DNA of 40,982 nucleotides from Gardnerella vaginalis 1500E (GCF_000263595.1 NZ_ADES01000006.1:1-40982), one strand, 5' to 3'. Counted from the first letter of the stretch, positions 17,901 through 25,706 are shown. Program-made: numbers and translations. Notes: generated by a model not told the origin, from the letters alone.

Positions 17901-19639
17901 CACTTAACGCGAGATTGCATCCAAAATGCTATATTTTTTAAACTTTTGCCGCGCTGAATTTTATACGAAATACAAGATACAAGATTCCCAGAAATGCAAC
18001 GTTGAGCAAACTGAGCAAGCTCAATAAGCGCAAACAATCCTTGCACGAATGGCTCGTCCTTTAACGGTCGAGTTACCAGCGAGTAACGCACTGGAACACC
18101 ATCCGCGCGAAGCTGCTCACCAAAAAGACGAACAGTGGAATTATCGTGCGCAATAAGCGCCATATCACTCCACTTGCGACGATTTTTTACATGAGCGTGC
18201 TTCATTTGCCAAATAACAGAATCTAATTCTTCACGCTGTGAACGATATAATGCTGTGCGAACAGTGTCGTCTGAGTTGAGATTAGAATTTTTAGGTGGTT
18301 CTATAGGCTCAATCGGTAAAGCCCCTGCAAATTTTGGCATTTTCCAAGGGCGATTTGGAAGCGCAACAGCAGTACTTAACTGTGAAGTCAAGGAAAGAGA
18401 AACGCGAGCAGCAAGCAAATCACGCATTGAAGGCGCTGGAATCTGATTTGAAGAAGAATCGGAAGTTACCGCAGAAGAAACAGAAAAATCGGAAGAAATC
18501 GCATATTCCAGAGTTTGCTCAGCTGCATTAAACACACGCAAAGCAACCGAAATCGCATAATCAGGGTACGCTCCTCTAAATGTCTGCACCGACTCGTCAG
18601 GATTGGCAATCAAAACCAAACGCGTACCGAGATTACTCAAAGTTTCCACAAAACTCAAACCGGCAAGAGTAATATCCTGATAATCATCAACAACAAGAAG
18701 ATCTGGGATTTCTGAAGAATTCGAATTAGACGATTCACCAAGCAAGCGAGCAGCTTTCGAACCTTCAACCAAAAGCTCAGAAGCATCCAAACGGAACGAC
18801 CCTTTATAAGTGTCTGCAAGCATTTTGCGATACTCAGATCTAAGCGCAAAAACAAGACGCCACTGCGTACTGCGACGGTTAACCAGCAAAGAAGTTGGCA
18901 AAATATTTTCAGATTCTGCGGTAGATTTTGCAAAATCAAGCGAATCTAAAACAGACTGTTCGTCGGAAGAATCGTTGATTCCAAGCTCATCCAAACGCGC
19001 AAGCATATCTCTAAGCTGATGCATAAATGCGTTGCTAGTTTCAACACTACTATCTTCGTCGTTTCCTGTTTCCACATTGCTATTTTCAACGCTGCTAGTT
19101 TCAACACTGACGCTTGAGTCTTTAGAATTTAGCGAAGCATCATAATCATTTCCAACGCCAGTTAAAGGAGAAACCCAAAGCGGAGTCTCGAAATAATCCT
19201 GAAAAAGCTGGCAAACATCGCAATCACCATTGTCTCCCCTAAAAACATGCTCAATATGCTCGCGAACAACTTTGCGAAGAAGAGCATCCTGCTCAGCGCC
19301 ATTAAGAAGCTTAGGATTAGGCTTATGCTGCAACTTACAATTAGCTGAAATAATACGAAAAGCAAGCGATTCCAACGTTCCAACCGGACGCGACTGCTCA
19401 CTTACTCCAATAGAACGAATAATAATATTGTCAATACTTGCAGCCAAATTTCTGTTTTGCACTGCCATTGCTGTTATGCTATGAGGCCAACGCTGGCATC
19501 CCGCAATTGTTGCACGCACAGCAAACTGCGTTTTTCCAGTATTTGGAGCGCCATAAACCAGCAGCGTACTGGTCAAATTCCCAGCACAATTGCGTAACGT
19601 GCCATCAAATAGCGCTTGTAATGCAGAATCCTCACACAT
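14993..19639 (-). CDS. adnA: Helicase-nuclease subunit, AdnA-like
   Basis: This 1548-aa protein is the upstream partner in the AdnAB pair. Walker A is GAPNTGKT at 30-37 and the DExxQ box is VVDDYQD near 320. The QTFRGAYPDY and LSLTRATES motifs are present, but motif V is eroded (TTPAGAAGKHWS in place of an HxxKGLE-type sequence). That fits a subordinate or vestigial motor, as described for AdnA. The RecB-type nuclease is present as GRIDRL and LLDYKTG near 1345-1370. Cysteines CPVC near 1122 and CRAKQVCPAC at the C-terminus may hold an iron-sulfur cluster, as in AddB. It is much longer than mycobacterial AdnA (about 1050 aa) because of acidic Ser/Asn-rich inserts and short peptide repeats (ETSSVENSNVET, TRDY units, QYS units). 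It lies 45 bases after the Pr6Pr gene and is probably co-transcribed with it. Confidence 0.85.
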   Translation of the reverse strand: MCEDSALQALFDGTLRNCAGNLTSTLLVYGAPNTGKTQFAVRATIAGCQRWPHSITAMAVQNRNLAASIDNIIIRSIGVSEQSRPVGTLESLAFRIISANCKLQHKPNPKLLNGAEQDALLRKVVREHIEHVFRGDNGDCDVCQLFQDYFETPLWVSPLTGVGNDYDASLNSKDSSVSVETSSVENSNVETGNDEDSSVETSNAFMHQLRDMLARLDELGINDSSDEQSVLDSLDFAKSTAESENILPTSLLVNRRSTQWRLVFALRSEYRKMLADTYKGSFRLDASELLVEGSKAARLLGESSNSNSSEIPDLLVVDDYQDITLAGLSFVETLSNLGTRLVLIANPDESVQTFRGAYPDYAISVALRVFNAAEQTLEYAISSDFSVSSAVTSDSSSNQIPAPSMRDLLAARVSLSLTSQLSTAVALPNRPWKMPKFAGALPIEPIEPPKNSNLNSDDTVRTALYRSQREELDSVIWQMKHAHVKNRRKWSDMALIAHDNSTVRLFGEQLRADGVPVRYSLVTRPLKDEPFVQGLFALIELAQFAQRCISGNLVSCISYKIQRGKSLKNIAFWMQSRVKCIMESPLASIVRNTRDYSTRDYATRDYNNHSYGDLEFETPSQLKNVESLMRSLASLSAVLDEQKDENNSLSNQNIPLRKLKDSWDEFRSNLNNASNNNTNGDSNVNLVINLDDDINEDMSALSLEACYILCFADVACNTDSQQSDSTVLSILQNMAPRNPHVAAFVKIWKNVQTLALRFVSRPDLLNAKYALGEAWNVCNVAERWQRMALQHNREGYRANDRLDAAMRLFDYVSSYSDEKSYGFEADLQNSSVSLDFDDENSALPADISDFIAQVRGMEIEADSLARVAPVPDAVTLTTPAGAAGKHWSLVWMPTLQQRVWPNLASRSTMFGAESLASIMLDSKQRAMSQQFNVNDANKLSNSHLFVSANLLAANDKSAVFAGEQRSFLLSLTRATESLYISAQYSDSAVPSDFLYYYLPERYYNNENSRTPFTDFKIPFAGLDMDVRGLVCAARAKLVRDAAGKNNCDNANENSGVLDAAKALRLLRDSGVDCADCSQWDFMSEITENSSAENISTKTNSTVVSLSPSAVDSLWACPVCGLLNRQLAGPQPGSAATYFGTLIHETARWASENKHYDFMDTVLEESPVKEVESKEVSVDDSQYSQYSQYCAQVSRINEIANRMEEYYESIAPELADIRDAKERYSALSRQSNISRALHTIAQYFVTSFSQETYDFDAKKSDDGVVESLTPSEKSLESSIGSLLEACCEMPTSAHFGFDDIARVLNNTFKAANLQTVSVRDCYELMGALVGGWPDGACEDLQLHIHGRIDRLEKRKNADGSENIRLLDYKTGKVPPSTGVFNDLQLVCYQLALLFADENPLISASNAPTIARSVLFHVVDNDYPAQDHSVAENLYQPPLCIADALNNKPLESRAGFKNMARLLDCPQLEEIMKTCPNNVSDQAWQSFRCLSETAKWSLTMISRVFYAAAAVRSKQIIAHPTSQHLKYCRAKQVCPACAGRIDTVYEVRKS

Positions 19640-19684
19640 ACGCTCAATTCTACCAATTGGGCAATAGTGGTGCGCAAGTTTTAA

Positions 19685-20512
19685 CTAATTTTGCAAAACA
19701 GCTCGAGCGCGCGCATCTTTCAACGCAAGAAATACGCGACCTACACCAATAAAAATAAGCGTAAACACAATAAGCAAATAAGCAACTCCAACACCTAAAG
19801 TAGTGGCGTTAAAAGTCTGAGGAGCAAAACCAAACCAGCCTGCAGGAGCACCATAATTAAGGAAATTGTAAGGCGCACGCATTGCGTGAACGCCCCAACG
19901 CACACCCGCAAACTCACTAAGAATTGCAGCATAAGCAACATAAGACAAAGGCGGAATCGTAGCAAAATAAATGTGTGCACTGGTTGAACGGAAACGATAG
20001 TCAAAAAGTATAAAATCTACGATTGCAAGAAGCGGCGCAATTGCGTGGACACAAAGACTGCTGCAACCGTTGCTCATATACGCACCAACAAAACCTAGCT
20101 TATTCGTAGGAGCTAAGAAGCAAAGATAAAGCGTAAATGTGACCGCAATGGCGATTGTCATCATGAATTTAAAAACGTACCAAGCATTGGATTTTGAATC
20201 AAACCAAACCGCTAATGACGCTTGAGAATCGGAAGAAGTGTCATATTCTGCAGAATTAGTAGCGCAACTGCGAGCGCGCATAAAAGCTGTAGTATCTAGC
20301 ACAAGAGAGCCAGCCAAAGCTACACAAATCATAAGATTAGAAAGATTTGTAAAGTAAGTAAAAGTCATAAGACCTTGCAACGAAGCTGCCATTCCGTAAA
20401 CGGACGCGATTATTGCGATTGCTCGAATTGCTGTGCGCGTGGCGTATTCACGCACATCGAGAGGATTTGCAGCGGCTGTGGTTTGCTGCTCTAGAATGGA
20501 ATTGTTTGCCAT
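19685..20512 (-). CDS. Pr6Pr-family integral membrane protein
   Basis: This is a 275-aa polytopic membrane protein with about six to seven hydrophobic segments. Family hallmarks are FTYFTNLSNLM in the second segment, HAIAPLLAIVDFILFDYR in the middle, and PYNFLNYG before the last segments. The Pr6Pr family is a common actinobacterial group without a firmly established function, so none is assigned. A hydrophilic loop at about residues 78-110 separates the first helices from the rest. The ATG at 20512 has only a weak GCGAG ahead of it. It is the first gene of a likely operon with adnA-adnB. Its upstream region is the 52-bp repeat array at 20658-20900. Confidence 0.75.
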   Translation of the reverse strand: MANNSILEQQTTAAANPLDVREYATRTAIRAIAIIASVYGMAASLQGLMTFTYFTNLSNLMICVALAGSLVLDTTAFMRARSCATNSAEYDTSSDSQASLAVWFDSKSNAWYVFKFMMTIAIAVTFTLYLCFLAPTNKLGFVGAYMSNGCSSLCVHAIAPLLAIVDFILFDYRFRSTSAHIYFATIPPLSYVAYAAILSEFAGVRWGVHAMRAPYNFLNYGAPAGWFGFAPQTFNATTLGVGVAYLLIVFTLIFIGVGRVFLALKDARARAVLQN

Positions 20513-20657
20513 GTTAACTCGCTTTCGTAACGTATGTCGATTAGGTAATGCTTATAAACTACTTACTTACCATATTTATGTTTACACTACCGGAAGGCGA
20601 AAATCTGTAGAAAAAGTTGCAAAAATACGGCGCGATTTTTGTAGATACGTGCAATCA

Positions 20658-20900
20658 CTACGCGAACGCAGCGCGACGACTGCGCCAATAACAAAAAACG
20701 CGTCTATCCGTTACTAATGCAGCGCGCCAACTGCACCAGTAACGAAAAAACGACGTTATACGTTACTAACGCAGCGCGCCAACTGCAGGAGTAACGAAAA
20801 AACGACGTTATACGTTACTAATGCAGAACGCCAACTGCAGGAGTAACGAAAAAACGGTATTGAGCATTACTAATGCAGAACGCCAACTGCGACGTCACTA
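20658..20900. repeat. Five tandem palindromic units, 52-bp period (family B)
   Basis: Three well-kept units lie at 20709-20744, 20761-20796 and 20813-20848. Degenerate ones lie at about 20658-20693 and 20865-20900. Each good unit is 36 bp: outer arms CGTTACT and AGTAACG (7 bp), inner arms GCAG and CTGC, and an 8-base loop. The spacers are 16 bp, and two of the three 52-bp steps have the identical spacer AAAAAACGACGTTATA. The right arm of one unit can also pair with the left arm of the next, so alternative foldings are possible. The array sits in the divergent gap between the Pr6Pr gene and the TPP riboswitch. The remaining part, 20513-20657, should hold the Pr6Pr promoter, but I see no clear box there. 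Confidence 0.9.
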
Positions 20901-20916
20901 AGTAGTATGCGAACGA

Positions 20917-20922
20917 TATAGT
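20917..20922 (+). promoter_or_regulatory. Candidate -10 box for the thiamine transcript
   Basis: TATAGT lies about 7-9 bases before the expected 5' end of the TPP riboswitch, as a -10 box should. No convincing -35 box is seen 17 bases upstream, where degenerate array sequence lies. The call rests mainly on position. Confidence 0.35.
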
Positions 20923-20930
20923 CGAACTAT

Positions 20931-21018
20931 GGTTCGGAGTGCGCAATCGCCGCAAAATCGCGGGCGGCGCTGAGATTACATCCGTAGGACCTGATCTAGA
21001 TAGTGCTAGCGAAGGGAA
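20931..21018 (+). promoter_or_regulatory. TPP riboswitch (THI element)
   Basis: The conserved thiamine pyrophosphate aptamer is easily recognised. GGAGTGC starts near 20935, a GC-rich variable helix follows (GCCGC and GCGGGC), then GCTGAGATTAC, GGACCTGATCTAGATA and GTGCTAGCGAAGGGA. The outer helix P1 pairs TTCG near 20933 with CGAA near 21010. The conserved 3' segment GAAGGG (21011-21016) is also the Shine-Dalgarno sequence of the gene that follows, seven bases before its ATG. Binding of TPP should therefore hide the ribosome-binding site, which points to control of translation. No separate terminator hairpin is seen between aptamer and gene. Confidence 0.93.
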
Positions 21019-21023
21019 ACATT

Positions 21024-22634
21024 ATGACAATAAATAACACTGCAGAAGCAAACAACAGCTCGCAATCAAACTGCGCAAACGAAACAAAAAACTGCGCATC
21101 TACTACTAATCCAGCTGCAACATCTGCAAAAGTAGACACACTATTTTCCGTGCGTGCGCGACGCCGAATGTTCCTTAACGACGTTCGCCAATGCATCGAA
21201 CGCGTACGCGCACAGCAGCCTCTTACACACTGCATAACGAACGTAATCGTACAAGACATAACCGCAAACGCACTGCTTGCCGCAGGCGCCTCGCCAATTA
21301 TGGTCACAGATCCGGAAGAAGCTCACGCACTCGCACAAATCGCCTCCGGCGTGCTAATAAACGTAGGCACGTTCCATCAGCCAGAAACTTCCGAGTACAT
21401 GCGCGCAGCTGTTGAAGGATGCGAAAAAGCCGATACCCCATGGGTGCTTGATCCGGTTGGCATTGGCGTGCCAGCACTTGCTCCACGCACGCGCTTTATT
21501 CACGAAATTATCAAGCACCACCCTACTGTAATTCGCGCAAACGCTTCCGAAATCATGGCACTTGCAGGCAAAGAAAGTAACGGAAAAGGCGTAGATTCTC
21601 ACGATAACGTAAACGATGCGCTTCAAGCCGCTCGCGAGATAGCTAAAAAATACGGATCAGTAGTGGCTATTTCCGGCGAAAAAGATGCGATTTACGGCCA
21701 CGGATGTTTAGCCCGCGTAACAGGCGGTAACAAAGCTATGACCAAAGTTGTTGGCACGGGGTGCGCTTTAGGAGCGCTTGTTGCAGCGTACGTTGGTGCA
21801 AATCCGGAACGTCCGCTCGCAGCAACTGTTGCAGCGCACGTGCATGCAGCAGCTGCTGGAACTTGGGCAGCTCGCCAAACCACAGCTCCCGGAACTTTCC
21901 GCACGCTGTGGATGGACGCGCTTTCCACTCTTAGCGTAAACGACATGTTTAGTTTGACAAATATTGAGTTCACTGTTGAGCCTGTGGATTGGACACTGTA
22001 TTTGGTAACGGATCCACGCATGGGAAATCGTCCGGAAGAAGAAGTGGCTGTGGAGTCGGTTGAAGGCGGAGTTACAGTTGTGCAATTGCGCGATAAATAT
22101 TCCGACGATGATGAGATTTCAGCAAAGGCGAAAAAGTTGCGTCATGCGCTTATTGATTCCGGTCACGGAGACGTGCCTGTTTTTATTGATGATCATGTTG
22201 ATTGCGCGGCTCATCTTGGTTTCAACTTGCACGTTGGGCAAAAAGATACTCCGTTCGTTGAGGCGCGAAAGTCGATGCCGGCTGAGTGGATGGTTGGTCT
22301 TTCTTGCGCTAGACCGGATTTGATGGAGAAAGCTTACCTAGAGTGCAAAGAAAACGACGTTCCACTGCCAGATGTGATTGGAATTGGTGCCGCTTTTGAA
22401 ACACATACGAAAGCTCATGACGTGCCTCCACTGGGAGTTGATGGAGTGAACGAAGTTGCGAAAGTTGCGCACTCTATGGGCGTAAAAACATTAGCAATTG
22501 GCGGAATACACGAGAACACAGTGTTCCCTATTCGCGGTCTTGAGCTTGACGGAGTTTGCACTGTATCGGCGCTTATGTGCGCTGAGGATGCTGGAAAAGT
22601 AGCGCGCGAGCTTAAAAGCGTGATTACTAAATAA
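21024..22634 (+). CDS. Bifunctional hydroxyethylthiazole kinase / thiamine-phosphate synthase (ThiM-ThiE fusion)
   Basis: The N-terminal half (about residues 45-300) is ThiM, which phosphorylates hydroxyethylthiazole. It shows PLTHCITNVIVQDITANALLA, WVLDPVGIG and the catalytic VGTGCALGA near 244. The C-terminal half (about 320-536) is ThiE, which joins thiazole phosphate to HMP pyrophosphate. It shows LYLVTDP, VVQLRDK, FIDDHVDCAAHLG and GHVGQKD-like sequence (here LHVGQKDTPF), and IGIGAAFETHTK. One protein thus carries the last two steps of thiazole salvage. An in-frame GTG at 21003 lies inside the riboswitch, so the ATG at 21024, with AAGGG seven bases upstream, was chosen. The Thr/Asn/Ser-rich N-terminal 35 residues look disordered. 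A bidirectional terminator follows. Confidence 0.93.
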   Translation: MTINNTAEANNSSQSNCANETKNCASTTNPAATSAKVDTLFSVRARRRMFLNDVRQCIERVRAQQPLTHCITNVIVQDITANALLAAGASPIMVTDPEEAHALAQIASGVLINVGTFHQPETSEYMRAAVEGCEKADTPWVLDPVGIGVPALAPRTRFIHEIIKHHPTVIRANASEIMALAGKESNGKGVDSHDNVNDALQAAREIAKKYGSVVAISGEKDAIYGHGCLARVTGGNKAMTKVVGTGCALGALVAAYVGANPERPLAATVAAHVHAAAAGTWAARQTTAPGTFRTLWMDALSTLSVNDMFSLTNIEFTVEPVDWTLYLVTDPRMGNRPEEEVAVESVEGGVTVVQLRDKYSDDDEISAKAKKLRHALIDSGHGDVPVFIDDHVDCAAHLGFNLHVGQKDTPFVEARKSMPAEWMVGLSCARPDLMEKAYLECKENDVPLPDVIGIGAAFETHTKAHDVPPLGVDGVNEVAKVAHSMGVKTLAIGGIHENTVFPIRGLELDGVCTVSALMCAEDAGKVARELKSVITK

Positions 22635-22649
22635 TTACTTAGTTATTAC

Positions 22650-22685
22650 TTAGTGATTACTCAGTGACTACTGAGTAATCACTAA
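22650..22685. terminator. Bidirectional hairpin between convergent genes
   Basis: A perfect 15-bp inverted repeat (TTAGTGATTACTCAG at 22650-22664 and its complement at 22671-22685) has a 6-base loop. It lies between the ends of the ThiM-ThiE gene and the UPF0210 gene and includes the latter's stop codon. The stem is AT-rich and lacks a clear T-tract. Its position between two convergent stop codons supports a shared terminator. Confidence 0.6.
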
Positions 22686-24046
22686 TTCTTAAAGCTGTGC
22701 ACTGGAGCCGGAATACGCCCGCCTCGCGTTACGAAAGCTTCGCAACTGGTCTGATTCACCGGAATAATAGGCGCATACCCCATTAAACCGCCGAAGTTCG
22801 CCATCTCGCCCACGCCCTTACCAACTACCGGAATAATGCGCACTGCAGTAGTTTTCTGATTAATCATTCCGATTGCGGATTCGTCAGCAATCATTCCAGA
22901 AATAGTAGCTGCGGACGTTTCTCCCGGAATAGCAATCATGTCAAGACCAACCGAGCACACGCAAGTCATTGCCTCAAGCTTTTCAATAGTCAAGCAGCCA
23001 GACTTTGCAGCAGCAATCATATTCGCATCTTCTGAAACAGGTATAAACGCTCCAGAAAGACCACCAACGTAGCTGCTGGCCATAATTCCGCCCTTCTTCA
23101 CCTGATCGTTCAGCATTGCAAGCGCAGCAGTTGTGCCAGGAGCCCCAACCTGATCCAAACCAATCTTTTCAAGCACTTCACCAACTGAATCTCCAACTGC
23201 AGGCGTTGGTGCAAGCGACAAATCAATAATTCCAAACGGCACTCCAAGCCTACGAGAAGCCTCTTGTGCAACCAATTGCCCCACTCGCGTAATCTTAAAG
23301 GCAGTACGCTTAATCGTTTCGCACAAGAAAGCAAAGTCTTTTCCTCTAGCAGCATCGAGTGCACTAGAAACAACGCCAGGGCCAGACACACCAACGTTAA
23401 TCACAGCATCACCTTCAGTAACACCGTGGAAGCCTCCTGCCATAAACGGATTATCGTCAGGAGCGTTGCAAAAAGCCACAAATTTAACACATCCGTAAGA
23501 ATCTTTGTTAGCAGTCGCCTCGGCAATCTTTTTAATCGTGCGACCAAGCAACTCTACGCAATCCATGTCGATTCCAGTGCGCGTTGAGCCAACATTCACA
23601 GACGAGCACACAATTTCCGTCTCGCTTAAGGCTTGCGGAAGAGACTCAATAAGCATGCGGTCAGCTGCGGTCATCGACTTAGCAGGAAGAGCGGAATATC
23701 CGCCGATTAAATCAACTCCAACTGCGTGCGCTGCCCTGTCTAGCGCGTGCGCAATTTGCACAAAATCTTCAGGCTTTTTGCAAGACGACGCTCCAACAAG
23801 CGAAATCGGAGTTACGGTAATTCTCTTATTTACGATTGGAATGCCGTAATCGTGCGAAATATCGTTGCCAGTTTTTACGAGATTTTTTGCAAGACGCGTG
23901 ATTTTTTCTTCAACATTGCGGCACACATCTTGCAAATTTTCGCAAGCGCAATCAAGCAGGTTAATTCCCATTGTGATTGTACGAACATCGAGCTGTTCTT
24001 GCTCAATCATCGAATTAGTTTCGCTTACTTCCATCAGGTTGAGCAT
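22682..24046 (-). CDS. UPF0210 (PFL/DUF711) family protein
   Basis: This 454-aa protein is soluble, with no signal peptide or membrane segment. It matches the UPF0210 family throughout: [13 protein letters not shown] near the start, [70 protein letters not shown] and [18 protein letters not shown]. The family is related in fold to pyruvate formate-lyase-like glycyl radical enzymes but lacks an obvious glycyl radical motif, and its reaction is unknown. AAGGAAG six bases before the ATG supports the start. It follows the UPF0237 ACT-domain gene by 60 bases, a pairing conserved in many bacteria, so the two probably act together. Confidence 0.9.
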   Translation of the reverse strand: MLNLMEVSETNSMIEQEQLDVRTITMGINLLDCACENLQDVCRNVEEKITRLAKNLVKTGNDISHDYGIPIVNKRITVTPISLVGASSCKKPEDFVQIAHALDRAAHAVGVDLIGGYSALPAKSMTAADRMLIESLPQALSETEIVCSSVNVGSTRTGIDMDCVELLGRTIKKIAEATANKDSYGCVKFVAFCNAPDDNPFMAGGFHGVTEGDAVINVGVSGPGVVSSALDAARGKDFAFLCETIKRTAFKITRVGQLVAQEASRRLGVPFGIIDLSLAPTPAVGDSVGEVLEKIGLDQVGAPGTTAALAMLNDQVKKGGIMASSYVGGLSGAFIPVSEDANMIAAAKSGCLTIEKLEAMTCVCSVGLDMIAIPGETSAATISGMIADESAIGMINQKTTAVRIIPVVGKGVGEMANFGGLMGYAPIIPVNQTSCEAFVTRGGRIPAPVHSFKN

Positions 24047-24106
24047 GGCGTACTTCCTTACATTTACTTAGATTGCTACGAGTTTGCTACGAGTTTGCTA
24101 CGAATT

Positions 24107-24433
24107 TTAGATTCTGTGCATTGCGGTGAAAATATTGCTACGCTGGCAGCGAATACGCACGCCGATTTCGTTACCGAGCGCTTCCAATCCGTCCGCAAAC
24201 TCACCAAATTCACAGTCCATAGTCGCCACATCAACAATCATCATCATATTGAAGAATCCGTCAACAATAGTCTGAGAAATATTCAAAATATTGACGTTAT
24301 GATTAGCCGCATGCGAAGTTACTTTTGCAATAATACCAACGGTATCGCAGCCAACAACTGTAATAATCGCCTTAGAAGCGTCGCATTTAGAAAGCGATTC
24401 CTGATTTTGTGCAATTGTAGTATTGGCGACCAT
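24107..24433 (-). CDS. UPF0237 ACT-domain protein
   Basis: This small protein of 108 aa contains one ACT domain from about residue 20: AIITVVGCDTVGIIAKVTSHAA, then NILNISQTIVDGFFNMMMIVD. ACT domains usually bind amino acids or other small ligands and control enzymes. Here it is likely to regulate or partner the UPF0210 protein encoded immediately downstream. The first 19 residues are an extra polar tail. GGAGG five bases before the ATG is the strongest ribosome-binding site in the window. The 60-bp gap to the next gene carries an 11-bp repeat (GCTACGAGTTT, three copies). Confidence 0.9.
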   Translation of the reverse strand: MVANTTIAQNQESLSKCDASKAIITVVGCDTVGIIAKVTSHAANHNVNILNISQTIVDGFFNMMMIVDVATMDCEFGEFADGLEALGNEIGVRIRCQRSNIFTAMHRI

Positions 24434-24458
24434 ATTTGCCTCCTGCTGTATTGCTGTG

Positions 24459-24514
24459 TGTATTTATTGCTGTGTTAATTTATTGCTGTGTTAATTTATT
24501 ACTGTGTTAATTTT
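24459..24514. repeat. 16-bp tandem repeat, three and a half copies
   Basis: Copies of TTAATTTATTGCTGTG lie at about 24459, 24475 and 24491, with a partial copy at 24507. They occupy the gap between prs and the UPF0237 gene. It is AT-rich, with no hairpin or open frame. No function is evident. Confidence 0.75.
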
Positions 24515-24538
24515 GCATTAGCTTTTCACTAATTATTT

Positions 24539-25552
24539 TCATGCGTAAATATTATGCTGCTTCATATCTTCCGGCAGCGCATTTCTAAGTGACACAAGCG
24601 ATCCGGAACGGAATACGGAACGAATGCCAGCAGCAAGAAGAGGAGCAATCGAAAGAACCGTCATATTTTTAAGACGCTTTTCTTCCGGCACAGGAACGGT
24701 ATCCGTCACAATAATTTCGCGCGCGCCCGCATCTTTCAAACGCTCAACAGCAGGACCGGAAAGCAAAGCATGAGTTGCAACCAACGTCACAGACTTAGCG
24801 CCCTCCTCGCGCAAAGTGCGTACAGCTTCACAAATCGTGCCAGCAGTATCAATCATGTCGTCAACAACAATGCAGTCACGCCCCTGAATATCACCGATAA
24901 TTCCATGAGCTTCAGCATGATTTGGACGAGTAATATCGCGCGTTTTATGAATAAAAGCAAGAGGCAAATTGCCAAGTTTTGCAGCCCACTGTTCAGAAAC
25001 TTTAATTCGCCCAGCATCAGGAGAAACAATAGTTGCGTTGTCGAGCTTCATAGAATTACGCACATAATCAATAAGCACAGGCATAGCAGTCAAATGATCA
25101 ACCGGACCGTCAAAGAAACCCTGCTCCTGAGTTGCATGCATGTCAACCGTCAAAATTCTAGTAGCGCCGGCAGCACGGAATAAATCAAACATAAGTCGCG
25201 CTGTAATAGGCTCACGACCCTGATGCTTTTTATCCTGACGTGAATATCCAAAGAATGGCGCAACCACGTTAATACTGCGAGCAGAAGCGCGACGCAAGGA
25301 ATCAACCATAAGCAGCTGTTCCATAATCCAATTGTTAATAGGATTCGTATGCGCTTGAAGCACAAACACATCCGCTCCACGAACAGGCTGAGTAAAACGC
25401 ACATACATTTCGCCGTTCGCAAAATCGTAGGCAGTAGTCTCAAGCACATCAATACCAAGATATTTTGCAGTTTCCTCAGCAAGTTCCGGATACGCACGAC
25501 CGGTAACAAGCATCATCTGCTTTTTTGGATTGCCTTCAAGAATTGTTGACAT
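24539..25552 (-). CDS. prs: Ribose-phosphate pyrophosphokinase
   Basis: This enzyme makes PRPP from ribose-5-phosphate and ATP, supplying purine, pyrimidine, histidine and NAD synthesis. The sequence is collinear with class I enzymes: FANGEMYVRF for ATP binding, RRASARSINVVAPFFGYSRQ, DMHATQEQGFFDGPVDHL, and the PRPP loop VVDDMIDTAGTI near residue 228. The length of 337 aa is slightly longer than usual, with a short C-terminal extension. AAGG six bases before the ATG at 25552 supports the start. The ribokinase-family gene lies upstream on the same strand, a sensible neighbour because it could supply ribose-5-phosphate. Confidence 0.96.
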   Translation of the reverse strand: MSTILEGNPKKQMMLVTGRAYPELAEETAKYLGIDVLETTAYDFANGEMYVRFTQPVRGADVFVLQAHTNPINNWIMEQLLMVDSLRRASARSINVVAPFFGYSRQDKKHQGREPITARLMFDLFRAAGATRILTVDMHATQEQGFFDGPVDHLTAMPVLIDYVRNSMKLDNATIVSPDAGRIKVSEQWAAKLGNLPLAFIHKTRDITRPNHAEAHGIIGDIQGRDCIVVDDMIDTAGTICEAVRTLREEGAKSVTLVATHALLSGPAVERLKDAGAREIIVTDTVPVPEEKRLKNMTVLSIAPLLAAGIRSVFRSGSLVSLRNALPEDMKQHNIYA

Positions 25553-25661
25553 GATTGCCTTCCCGTTTGCAAACTTGCATGTACAGTGACAGAGTCGCTT
25601 TTTATTTTAGCAGGTAACGCGCCGGATTAGACACAGCCGGTGATTTACACATAAATTACGC

Positions 25662-25706
25662 AAATAATTATTTAATAATTACTTAATAATTACTTAAATT
25701 ACTTAG
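25662..25706. repeat. AT-rich 11-bp repeat after the ribokinase gene
   Basis: Near-copies of TAATAATTACT repeat about three times and run over the stop codon of the ribokinase-family gene. The tract cannot form a GC-rich hairpin. It is one of several short intergenic repeats in this window. Confidence 0.55.

Noticed and set aside
20658..20900. A CRISPR array
   Set aside because: The spacers are only 16 bp and two are identical, the units are themselves strong palindromes with variable sequence, and no cas gene is near.
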